Source: Candidatus Hadersleviella danica (lineage in GTDB: Bacteria > Chloroflexota > Anaerolineae > Promineifilales > Promineifilaceae). Taken from it: 32,049 nucleotides of DNA. The translations under genes and the position numbers were made by a program. Numbering within the stretch: the stretch's first letter is position 1; each line of letters opens with the position of its first letter. The notes under the pieces are model-generated. The model was not told the DNA's origin. It searched no databases and was given only the letters and a program-made list of their open reading frames with translations. Where the stretch lies: assembly GCA_016711405.1 (NCBI GenBank), contig JADJSZ010000058.1:1-32049 (forward strand). The letters are read 5' to 3'. Shown piece after piece: positions 8,428-15,439 of this stretch.

Positions 8428-10035
8428 CTATTTTACAACCAACGGGAGGTAAATTTCATACCCACTCACATAGAGCCTAGAGAGACCCACCGTTGTGCCT
8501 GCGCTGATGTTGCTAATGGTGTTGAACTGTGCCGTGGTGCTGGTGGTGCGAATCCCTTGGCCGCTGGTCAGCGGGGCAGGAAGCACGGCCGTCCATGTGC
8601 CATCCGCCCCGGCCGTCACCACCGCCAACGACTGCAACGCCTCGTTGATGCTGTCGGTATCGTCGAGGAACAACTCCACCACACAGTTCGGGCAAGGGCT
8701 GTTCTCCCCGGCCGTGCCTTGCACGGCCGTGCCCTCAATCAGCGTCACGGCGGCCGGGTTAAAAAGCTCTAGCGGGTCGGGCAAACCCGTAAAGCGCAAA
8801 ATCGCATCATCGGCCTTGGGGCTATCTTCAGGAACCAACCACGGCGTACTGCGCCGAATCAGGTTGCCGCGCAACGTATTGGCATCATAAGTGGCTCCGT
8901 TCAAGAACAACGCCGAGTGATACGTCTCGGCAAAGACGTTATCCAGTACCTGCACCCCTTCGGTGTTGGTCAAATCAAAACCAATGCCACACACCCCAAT
9001 TTCATTGCCCCCTTCATCAAGGCCAATCTGGTTGTTTTGGATGGTGCAGTTGTCGCAAGTGCTTTGCACCCAAATGGCATCGGGTTGGCTGGAAGAGATA
9101 AAAATCTCTTGGCGCAAGCCCGCCATCACATTGTTCTCGATGAGGTGGTCAGGGCCATCCAAACTAAGCCCACCCCCGCCCAGCCAATCCACGGTGGTGC
9201 AGAGCAGGCTTGGGTCGGTCTGTTTGGCGGGCACAAGGCCGCTGGCATTGGTTCCCACCCAGTTCTCGCGGAAGATGTTGCCATTGCCGCGTACGGCCGC
9301 CGCCACCCCATCAAAGCCCAAAAAGACATTGTGTTGCACAATGTTGCCCGTGTTGCCACTGGTAAAGGCAATCCCGCTGGAGCCACTGCCATCTTCGGGA
9401 TTATTGGCTCGCAAATAAACGGCCGTGCCATCGGAAGTTAGCCCAAACCAGTTGTTTTCGAGCAAGTTGTTGTTGGAATTCACCGTAATGTAGTCTTTGA
9501 AGTTTTGGAAGCCCAAGCCACGTACCACGTTGCCATCGTGCGTGCCCGTGGCGTTCACCCCCACAATCAGGCCGTTCTTGTTGCCCGTGCTGGGGCCAAC
9601 CAGCACAATTTTGGGGCCGCTGAGACGGCCGTTGGGCTGGGTACTCCCGTCAATCGTAATCTGCCCCCCTTCCATGGTGCGGAAAACGGCGGGGTCGGCC
9701 GTGCTGTTGATTTCCAACTCCCATAGTTGCAAGGCTGGCACATATCCCACATCGGTGATGGGGATGCTGAATTGAATCAGCACAGGGCGTTCGGCAGGAG
9801 CCAGCAAACGCGCTTGGACAATGGCGCGGCGCAGGGTGCAGGGGGTGTGCGTGTCGCACCGCTCGCTCAGGCTGGTGCTGACATCGCGGCTACTATCCAC
9901 GGTAATGGTGGTGGCATAGGTGGTTAGCGGGGCGGCCGTGGCAGGGGAGAGATACGGCCGTGTGCCGCTGTATAAAGCAAAAAGCCCACCCACGCAAAGA
10001 ACAAGAAAGCCCCAAAAATGAGAGAACCGTTTCAT
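8428..10035 (-). CDS. Secreted CSLREA / right-handed beta-helix protein with IYLPLV C-terminus
   Basis: This 535-residue secreted protein has a signal peptide (MKRFSHFWGFLVLCVGGLFA), then a CSLREA-like segment (TTITVDSSRDVSTS...CTLRRAIVQARLL) typical of surface proteins. A long run of Asn-rich parallel beta-helix turns follows (NNLLENNWFGLTSDG, GNIFRENWVGTNASG, CTIQNNQIGLDEGG), then a small Ig-like module (VELFLDDTDSINEALQS). It ends YEIYLPLVVK. Beta-helix proteins often bind or degrade polysaccharide, but I see no catalytic motif and would not assign an activity. The start is the ATG at 10033-10035, with AAAGGAGC about seven bases upstream. The last residues recall the tail of the secreted protein at 37-618, suggesting a shared surface-sorting or anchoring signal. 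Confidence 0.88.
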   Translation of the reverse strand: MKRFSHFWGFLVLCVGGLFALYSGTRPYLSPATAAPLTTYATTITVDSSRDVSTSLSERCDTHTPCTLRRAIVQARLLAPAERPVLIQFSIPITDVGYVPALQLWELEINSTADPAVFRTMEGGQITIDGSTQPNGRLSGPKIVLVGPSTGNKNGLIVGVNATGTHDGNVVRGLGFQNFKDYITVNSNNNLLENNWFGLTSDGTAVYLRANNPEDGSGSSGIAFTSGNTGNIVQHNVFLGFDGVAAAVRGNGNIFRENWVGTNASGLVPAKQTDPSLLCTTVDWLGGGGLSLDGPDHLIENNVMAGLRQEIFISSSQPDAIWVQSTCDNCTIQNNQIGLDEGGNEIGVCGIGFDLTNTEGVQVLDNVFAETYHSALFLNGATYDANTLRGNLIRRSTPWLVPEDSPKADDAILRFTGLPDPLELFNPAAVTLIEGTAVQGTAGENSPCPNCVVELFLDDTDSINEALQSLAVVTAGADGTWTAVLPAPLTSGQGIRTTSTTAQFNTISNISAGTTVGLSRLYVSGYEIYLPLVVK

Positions 10036-10345
10036 AAGTTTGCTCCTTTGGCAATTGTGAAAGGCAAAAGAGGAGCAAGACACGCCAGTTGGGTCGAATC
10101 GCTTCTACGACGGGAGGAGAGGGGGGAGGTGGCAGGCGGGGATGGGGTTTTAATCCTGCAATATAGTCTGTTTTTAAGGTGGCAGGCTCGTGTATTTACT
10201 GATTAGTGTACTGCGAAAAAGGGCAAATGTCATCTAGGGAAGGGGTAAAACGGCCGTGTCGGTTAGGCAAAATAGGCTCATTCATTTACAATATCCTCCA
10301 CCCAGTTCGGGTATTGCCGTTTGCCTGTAGTACATTCAATTGATC
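10036..10345. promoter_or_regulatory. Divergent intergenic region between beta-helix gene and histidine kinase gene
   Basis: No gene is seen in these 310 bp. A possible -10 for the kinase gene is TACAAT at 10287-10292, but its -35 is poor. A TATATT on the minus strand near 10160 could serve the beta-helix gene. One non-coding CGGCCG lies near 10251. A short purine-rich run (GGGAGGAGAGGGGGGAGG) is at about 10111-10128. Confidence 0.3.
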
Positions 10346-11815
10346 ATGACTACCTCGTCCTTAGGTTCGCAGGAAACCCACATCCGCGCCTTAATCGTGG
10401 AGGATGACCACCTCTACGCTTGTATCATTGGCGAAATGCTCAAAGAGGGCAACCAAGGCGCTTGCGAGGTGACGCTGACCTATACCTTGGCCGACGCAAT
10501 TGGCAAACTAGCGGCCGAGCCATACGATGTCCTCCTCCTCGACATGCTCCTGCCCGATAGCGAAGGAGACATTGGAGCCATCTCCCGCCTCCAAGCCGTC
10601 GCCCCCCACACCCCCATTATTATGATGACCAACATGCACAACGAAGCGTTGGCCGTGTTGGGTCTGCAAGCAGGCGCCCAAGATTACCTTATCAAAGGCC
10701 AATTTCGCGTCCAAGGTCTCATCCGTGCCATTCGCTATGCGCGGGAACGGCAACGGTTGCGGCTCGCCCTCGAAGCCTCTTTGCGCCAAGAAATTGCCTC
10801 GGGCGAAGAGCGCTTCCAACGCATGATTAGCGAAAGTGCGGACGGCGTGTTGATTGTGAACCAAGCGGGGTTGGTCGAATTTGTGAACCCAGCGGCCGAA
10901 GCCCTTTTTGGCAAACCCACGGCCGATTTGCTCGGCCAACCCTTTGGCTACACCGTTCAGGCGGGGCAAACGGCCGAACTGCGCGTCGAACGCCCCGACG
11001 GCCAAATCGCCATCGCCGAAACCCGCCCTGTGGAAACCAAATGGGCAGGCCAACCCGCCTTGCTCATCACCCTGCGCGACATTACCGCCCACAAACGCGC
11101 CGAAGCGGCCCTGCGCCGCTACACCCTTGACTTGCAAGCTCGCAACGAAGAGCTGGATGCCTTCGCCCACACCGTTGCCCACGACCTCAAAACACCGCTG
11201 GGGGTCATGCTGGGCTTCGCCGAAGTGCTGGAACTGGATTATGAAACCCTGCCCCGCGAGGAAATGGCCAACTACTTGCGCAACATCGCCCGCAGTACGC
11301 GCAAAGCAGATTACATTATTAAAGAGTTGCTTTTGCTTTCCAGTGTGCGCAAGGAAGATGTGGAACCACGGCCGTTGGATATGTTTGACATTGTGGGCGA
11401 GGTGCAAGAGCGGCTGGCGCAAATGATAGAGCTAACCCACGCTCAAATCATCTTGCCCAAGGAGTGGCCACCCGCCCTTGGCCATGCCCCTTGGATTGAA
11501 GAGGTGTGGGCGAATTACATTAGCAATGCGATTAAATATGGGGGTAGCCCCCCCCGTGTGGAAATCGGCGCGACGCACCAGAACAATGGCTCGGCCGTGT
11601 TTTGGGTTACAGACAATGGGGAGGGGCTGTCGGCGGCCGAACGCGGCCGTTTGTTCACCCCCTTCACCCAGCTCAACAAAGTTCGCGCCCAAGGGAACGG
11701 GCTGGGTCTTTCCATTGTGCGCCGCATTGTGGATCGGCTAGACGGCCGTGTGGGGGTTCGCAGTGAGCCGGGACAGGGTAGCACCTTCTTCTTCACCTTG
11801 CCCATCGCTCAGTAA
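10346..11815 (+). CDS. Response-regulator/PAS/histidine kinase hybrid
   Basis: This 489-residue soluble sensor kinase has an N-terminal receiver domain (ALIVEDDHL, phospho-acceptor Asp about residue 66 in LLLDMLLPDS, conserved Lys in DYLIKGQ). A PAS domain follows (GEERFQRMISESADGVLIVN, about 150-265), then a HisKA helix with phospho-His about residue 279 (FAHTVAHDLKTPLG), and an HATPase domain with N box (WANYISNAIKYGG), G1 (DNGEGL) and G2 (GNGLGLSIVRR). There is no membrane segment, so it works in the cytoplasm. The order REC-PAS-HK means the kinase output is probably gated by phosphorylation from another kinase, or by a cytosolic cue through PAS. No partner regulator lies nearby. I prefer the ATG at 10346 over the upstream TTG; neither has a good Shine-Dalgarno. 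Confidence 0.92.
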   Translation: MTTSSLGSQETHIRALIVEDDHLYACIIGEMLKEGNQGACEVTLTYTLADAIGKLAAEPYDVLLLDMLLPDSEGDIGAISRLQAVAPHTPIIMMTNMHNEALAVLGLQAGAQDYLIKGQFRVQGLIRAIRYARERQRLRLALEASLRQEIASGEERFQRMISESADGVLIVNQAGLVEFVNPAAEALFGKPTADLLGQPFGYTVQAGQTAELRVERPDGQIAIAETRPVETKWAGQPALLITLRDITAHKRAEAALRRYTLDLQARNEELDAFAHTVAHDLKTPLGVMLGFAEVLELDYETLPREEMANYLRNIARSTRKADYIIKELLLLSSVRKEDVEPRPLDMFDIVGEVQERLAQMIELTHAQIILPKEWPPALGHAPWIEEVWANYISNAIKYGGSPPRVEIGATHQNNGSAVFWVTDNGEGLSAAERGRLFTPFTQLNKVRAQGNGLGLSIVRRIVDRLDGRVGVRSEPGQGSTFFFTLPIAQ

Positions 11816-12140
11816 CATTTACTGGAGAGAGCCTTTTTCCCTTCGACTCGACTCGTCTATAGTGTTCCTAAATTTAACCGGGGAGATAGTGGCGCAATAT
11901 ATTGCGCCACTACGCCTGCGCCATATTTTTCCCAATCCACAAAAAAGTGGCCTTGAATAACCCAAGACCACTCTCCAAACACAAGCTGAAGGCTAATAGC
12001 TGAAAGCTGACAGCTAATAAATCGGCAAACTTGAGTCAACTTCCCGCGCCGCTGATTTGAATGGATGCGCCGCGCACGCCGTTGGCCAACACGCTAACTT
12101 CAATCACGCGCCTTTTGCGTTGACCACAAGTGCCCTATGA
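11816..12140. other. Intergenic region with a 26-bp perfect palindrome and a copy of the moeZ 3' end
   Basis: A perfect 26-bp palindrome (half-site TAGTGGCGCAATA) lies at 11887-11912. A short reiterated run (AGCTGAAGGCTAATAGCTGA) is at about 11983-12015. Positions 12012-12050 match 15438-15476, the last codons and stop of moeZ, at 37 of 39 bases. The only open frame of note is the short remnant at 12036-12134. Confidence 0.75.
12036..12134 (-). pseudogene. Possible gene-end remnant, 32 codons without a start
   Basis: The minus strand is open between a TAG and a TGA stop and would encode a peptide ending VIEVSVLANGVRGASIQISG then AGS. It reads like the C-terminal strands of a beta-rich protein, but it has no start codon and overlaps the copied moeZ end in another frame. 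It may be a decayed gene fragment or chance. Confidence 0.2.
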
Positions 12141-12180
12141 AAACAAAAATCCTTGAGGCTCGTACCCCAAGGTTTTTTGT
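12141..12180. terminator. Bidirectional rho-independent terminator
   Basis: CCTTGAGG (12151-12158) pairs with CCCCAAGG (12165-12172) with one mismatch. A T run follows on each strand (TTTTTTGT on plus; ATTTTTGTTTTC on minus). On the minus strand it sits just after the cold-shock gene and probably ends its transcript. Confidence 0.8.
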
Positions 12181-12194
12181 GTAGATGGTGGAAA

Positions 12195-12404
12195 TTAGCC
12201 GATAACCACCACGACCTTGGCCTCAGGGCCTCTGGATCCCTGTTCGATATTGAATTCTACTCTTTGGCCATCCCGCAGGCCTCTATGATCAACAATGCTG
12301 GCCATGTGGACGTACACCTCGTTGCCCAAGCCATCGGGAATGATGAAACCGAAGCCTTTTTGGCTTTCGAACCATTTGACTGTACCAGTGATACGATCTG
12401 TCAT
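12195..12404 (-). CDS. Cold-shock domain protein (CspA family)
   Basis: This 69-residue single-domain cold-shock protein carries both RNA-binding motifs (KGFGFI at about 16-21 and VYVHMAS at about 30-36). It binds single-stranded RNA/DNA and acts as an RNA chaperone. The start at 12402-12404 has a strong AAGGAGG six bases upstream. A -10 TATAAA is at 12456-12461 on the minus strand, giving a leader of about 45 nt. A terminator follows the stop. Further upstream lies the foreign-looking island. Confidence 0.95.
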   Translation of the reverse strand: MTDRITGTVKWFESQKGFGFIIPDGLGNEVYVHMASIVDHRGLRDGQRVEFNIEQGSRGPEAKVVVVIG

Positions 12405-12549
12405 TGTTTGCCTCCTTATGGCAATAAAAAGTGGGGAGTACCCGTTACAATAAATTTTATACCTTATTTTTGTGCGAACAGACAGTATTCCAGTTTTGTC
12501 ACGAAAACACAGGTTTTGAGTTCGGCCGTGCGTCGGCCGCAACGAGGGG

Positions 12550-13074
12550 TTAGGCCGCATTTCTCGGCGCCTCATACTCGAAGAACTGCGTAAAGCCACC
12601 ATCTTCGTCTGCGCGAAGTTCGCCTCGGATCATGCCCGCCTTGATAAGTACTGCGTGCGAGGCGGTGTTCTCTGGTGCAGTGGTTGCAATCAAACGCGAC
12701 AGGCCATGGGTGCTCACACCGTAGCTGATGAGACCGCACAAAGCCTCGGTGGCAATGCCCTGCCCCCAGACACTGCGCAAGTAGGCGTAATTGGCCTCAG
12801 CTTGTTCCTGCCCCCCTGGATGAACGATGACACTGAAGCCTATGACTCCTGGCTCGGATCTGAACTCGATAGCGAACATGCCGTAGCCACGCTTCTCGTA
12901 GTTACGTCGCGTCACGACGAGCCATTCGCGGCCCTCTTCTTCCGTGATGGGTTCGCCATCGCCAACCCATTTCATCGCCTCGGCATCTCCATAGACAGCC
13001 AAGATATCAGGCAGATCCGAGTCGCGCCAACGCCGAACTACCAACCGCTCGGTTTCAAAGACTATGTCAATCAC
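12550..13074 (-). CDS. GNAT acetyltransferase, RimJ/RimL type, cassette-like
   Basis: This 174-residue GNAT-fold N-acetyltransferase begins FETERLVVRRWRDSDLPDIL, the usual start of the RimJ/RimL-like family, and has an acetyl-CoA loop in SVWGQGIATEALCGLISY. The substrate is unknown; members modify protein N-termini, amino sugars or antibiotics. The start is GTG at 13072-13074, with AGGAGAGG seven bases upstream. The stop codon overlaps GCCTAAC on the minus strand, an integron R''-core (RYYYAAC). The start lies about 20 bp after an ATTAGAC core-like site. These positions are those expected for a gene in an integron cassette. The gene body has no CGGCCG word, unlike nearly all host genes here. 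Confidence 0.88.
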   Translation of the reverse strand: MIDIVFETERLVVRRWRDSDLPDILAVYGDAEAMKWVGDGEPITEEEGREWLVVTRRNYEKRGYGMFAIEFRSEPGVIGFSVIVHPGGQEQAEANYAYLRSVWGQGIATEALCGLISYGVSTHGLSRLIATTAPENTASHAVLIKAGMIRGELRADEDGGFTQFFEYEAPRNAA

Positions 13075-13095
13075 TCAGCGACCTCTCCTTGTGCG

Positions 13096-13225
13096 GTCTA
13101 ATGGGTTGCGTTATCTGTGCTGGGGCGGGGACGGCGAAGCCATCCAACCACAAAAATGCTAAGGCGTGTGAAACTGCTGGGGATTTGCGCAGAATCCCCA
13201 GCGTCAGGTGCACACTTTGTTGGGC
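13096..13225. other. attC-like site between two accessory genes
   Basis: The element is bounded by GTCTAAT (13096-13102; one base off the RYYYAAC core) and GTTGGGC (13219-13225; exact GTTRRRY core). The inner arms pair imperfectly, with GTGCTGGGG (about 13118-13126) opposite CCCCAGC (about 13196-13202), and an additional stem TGGGGATTTGCGCAGAATCC. Length is 130 bp, typical of long attC sites. It separates the small membrane-protein gene from the GNAT gene on the minus strand. Confidence 0.5.
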
Positions 13226-13269
13226 GCATTTTGCCCTGCAAGTAATTTTCTTTTGAAACTACCATGATT

Positions 13270-13824
13270 TCAACTGTGATTATTCTGACGGTCTAATTGA
13301 TTTTCAAATAATTTGTCGAGATATTTTAAAGCCTTTCGAGCTTCAATATTGAATGGAATCATTATAAAAAGATAAAGGAACAAAATCCCTCCGATTGACG
13401 AGAGGATAAATTTCAACCAATAGCCTTCAGGCAAATACTGCAAAAATTCAACAGATTGGTTTGAAGATGATTGAAATAGAACTGAAAACATCGACAAAAT
13501 AAAATTATTGAGGGAACCAAATAATATAAAAATTAATACTGCTAACACTACAAAATCTAGCCTGAAAGTTAAGTCAATAACAGTATGGTCGATTTCCGAC
13601 TTTAATTTTCCTGTAATCACTGGGCGGAAAGAATTTCTGTAATGTATGATTCGGCTGATCCTCAATTCTCCATTTTCCATATTTCCCTGAAAGTATTTAT
13701 GCTCTCCTCTAAACATCCCTGAAATATTGCTGTGCGGATCAAGGCGTTCTTTCAGACGACGTTCTATTTCATCAGCCGTCAGTTTGCTTTTAATCTCTAT
13801 ATGACCATACGGTATGAAGAACAT
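13270..13824 (-). CDS. Small membrane protein of unknown function, AT-rich
   Basis: This 184-residue protein is not one I recognise. It has a soluble N-terminal half (HIEIKSKLTADEIERRLKER, then a segment rich in Arg, Ile and His) and two hydrophobic segments (about 93-115, FVVLAVLIFILFGSLNNFIL; about 138-158, LKFILSSIGGILFLYLFIMI) with a charged C-terminus. Base composition is much more AT-rich than host genes and there are no CGGCCG words, which points to transfer. AGGAGGG lies six bases before the ATG at 13822-13824. It is separated from the GNAT gene by an attC-like site. Confidence 0.8.
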   Translation of the reverse strand: MFFIPYGHIEIKSKLTADEIERRLKERLDPHSNISGMFRGEHKYFQGNMENGELRISRIIHYRNSFRPVITGKLKSEIDHTVIDLTFRLDFVVLAVLIFILFGSLNNFILSMFSVLFQSSSNQSVEFLQYLPEGYWLKFILSSIGGILFLYLFIMIPFNIEARKALKYLDKLFENQLDRQNNHS

Positions 13825-13839
13825 GATTTCCCTCCTCTA

Positions 13840-13965
13840 TTTTCTGCTTTGGAAGACCAGCGGCGAGGGCGGGGGGGTTGGGAAAAAAAACCACCCCGGG
13901 GCCCGAGGCCCGCCCCGGCGGTTGGGCGGGGGGGGGGGGGGGGGGGGGGGGGGGCGTTTCAGGTG
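13840..13965. other. Low-quality junction with a 27-base G homopolymer
   Basis: Positions 13928-13954 are 27 consecutive G residues. They are preceded by GC-rich, T-poor sequence (13858-13927) unlike any other part of the window, including GGAAGACCAGCGGCGAGGG near 13849-13867. By eye this resembles a degraded sequencing-adapter read-through in which bases have been called as G. I treat it as an assembly or base-calling artefact, and the true sequence linking the two flanking genes as unknown. Confidence 0.7.
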
Positions 13966-13975
13966 GGCAAAAAAG

Positions 13976-14974
13976 TTAGAGCGAGAATGGTTTTTCTGGT
14001 GAATATATGTCATCAAAGAAACCCATGTAGGGAATCCCGTTCTCGAACTTTATTTTGTAGTTCAATTCATCTTGCAACTCATCATCTGACTCATCAAGAT
14101 ATTGGGAGTAATCCAAGAATTCTTCGACTTGACTCAATTTGATAAATAGAGGTAATCTCAGACGAGTTCTCTTGGCTGTATCCTTCCAGACTGCCCGTAA
14201 TGTTTATAAATGACTTGCGCTCGTCAAAACATTGTCCTGCCTATTCCACCTGCCAGCCGAGGCACTCGTACATAAACCAAAAATGGCAGGAGTCGTCAAA
14301 TCGAAAACGGTAATATCTCCATTTTCATAATCTACAGTGAAGTTGCCATCGTTAAAATCACCATGTATCAAACCAAAAGAGTCTTTGTCTCTTGGCAAAG
14401 ATTTCAGTTCGTCTAAAAGGAATTGTATTTGTGTTTGAACCCGATGTAGCCGTTCTGGTAATTGAGTTGCCAATGCCAATCTACCTTTGTGCAGGTCAGA
14501 CCATTCTGGGCGTTTTATTACATCACTTTCTGGTTGATACTTCTTTGTTAACGCGTGCATTTGCCCAAGTATTTTCCCCCAATTGCGAAAATATTCTTCA
14601 ATAGGTGCGTCAGTTCTGTAACGATATTCATTATCAGGCACTCGCATTCCTTTGCCTTTAATAAATGTCACGATATGAAACGGAATGCCCGCCCTTGAAT
14701 GGTTTCAATCAAATTTCCTTTTGGGATGGTACGGGTTTGGAAACATTGACACCATTTTCAGATAGGTAATTGACAAAATGTAATTCTGCCTGAATTTGTT
14801 CAAGGGTTCTTTCTGGCGTGAAGGAGACTCTCAAATTAGGGCTTTTTGCATTGTACTCATAGACAAGATTTGCCGCGCCTTCATATTCGGGGAATTTCTT
14901 TAATGCGCCTTGTAGTCAATCGCGCAGCTCAAGGCTTGAGTATCACAGATTTGAACGATTTTATCTCTTTGCAT
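13976..14974 (-). pseudogene. Aminoglycoside-phosphotransferase-like kinase, frameshifted
   Basis: Joining three frames gives about 330 residues of an APH/choline-kinase-fold phosphotransferase. The parts are MQRDKIVQICDTQALSCAID (ATG at 14972-14974, CAGGAG upstream); then LRVSFTPERTLEQIQAELHF; then the long frame 14204-14671, with the Brenner motif HGDFNDGNF and, after a one-base correction, a metal-binding DFDD; and finally LPLFIKLSQVEEFLDYSQYL to a TAA at 13976-13978. At least four indels break it. The stop overlaps CTCTAAC, one base off an attC core. It may be a real pseudogene, but the conserved segments and the nearby G-run make consensus error likely. Substrates of such enzymes range from aminoglycosides to small metabolites. 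Confidence 0.75.
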
Positions 14975-15009
14975 ATATTTCTCCTGAAGGTGGCCGCCGA
15001 ACTATGTTA

Positions 15010-15119
15010 TTAGACTGCAAGTTGTCGGATAATGTTCCAAATAGGTGGTTTAGGCTGTGTAGTCTAATTCCAGCCATTTCAGTGTAAACGCCGCAAAAAC
15101 TTGCAAAGTTGCAGTCTAA
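15010..15119. repeat. 110-bp element with 11-bp terminal inverted repeats TTAGACTGCAA
   Basis: TTAGACTGCAA at 15010-15020 is perfectly inverted as TTGCAGTCTAA at 15109-15119. The interior has a further GTAGTCTAATTCC copy of the end motif (about 15058-15070). It has the look of a miniature palindromic mobile element or an unusual recombination site. No transposase is encoded. It forms the upstream border of the AT-rich island. Confidence 0.6.
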
Positions 15120-15252
15120 ACTGCTTCAGAAGCGTCATATCCTGCAAGATTTTTTATCTTGGGGCATAGTTTGCCAATGATGAGTAAATTGTGGAGGGAG
15201 ACACTCAATTCTGCTTGGCTGTTGTTTGGGTGTCTACAGGTCACATGGGCAG

Positions 15253-15280
15253 AGTGTACCAAAGCGGGGTGTGGCGTCAA
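15253..15280 (-). promoter_or_regulatory. Candidate sigma-70 promoter reading into the accessory island
   Basis: On the minus strand TTGACG (15275-15280) and TACACT (15253-15258) are 16 bp apart. This is close to consensus and points towards the phosphotransferase, membrane-protein and GNAT genes, about 280 bp upstream of the first. If the island is a cassette array this could serve as its common promoter. No att site was identified at this end. Confidence 0.4.
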
Positions 15281-15381
15281 TGGTTATTTCCCCTCTTCCC
15301 TCATCCGCTTACTGTACAGTTCTACAGCGACTCGCCTGTACGGCCGCAAACCCACAGTGGCTGGTAATCCTCTCAAGAACA

Positions 15382-15416
15382 AAAACGGCCGTGTTTCCCC
15401 CAAACACGGCCGTTTT
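15382..15416 (-). terminator. Rho-independent terminator after moeZ built from two ACGGCCGT words
   Basis: A perfect 15-bp stem (AAAACGGCCGTGTTT at 15382-15396; its complement at 15402-15416) with a 5-nt loop is followed on the minus strand by TTTTTGTTCTT. It lies 24-58 bp after the moeZ stop and closes the cysteine/sulfur cluster. Each arm contains the window's over-represented octamer ACGGCCGT. Confidence 0.9.
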
Positions 15417-15439
15417 ACAAAGCCCCCAACCACTAATAG

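Larger units (their letters stand above)
14975..15381. other. Intergenic region upstream of the phosphotransferase gene
   Basis: It holds a 110-bp element with perfect 11-bp terminal inverted repeats (15010-15119), a candidate minus-strand promoter (15253-15280), and no convincing gene. An open frame at 15159-15443 on the plus strand reads through the moeZ terminator and lacks a ribosome-binding site. Confidence 0.5.

Noticed and set aside
12550..15000. Complete integron
   Set aside because: No integrase gene or attI site is visible, and only one junction has both core sites; I report it as cassette-like only.
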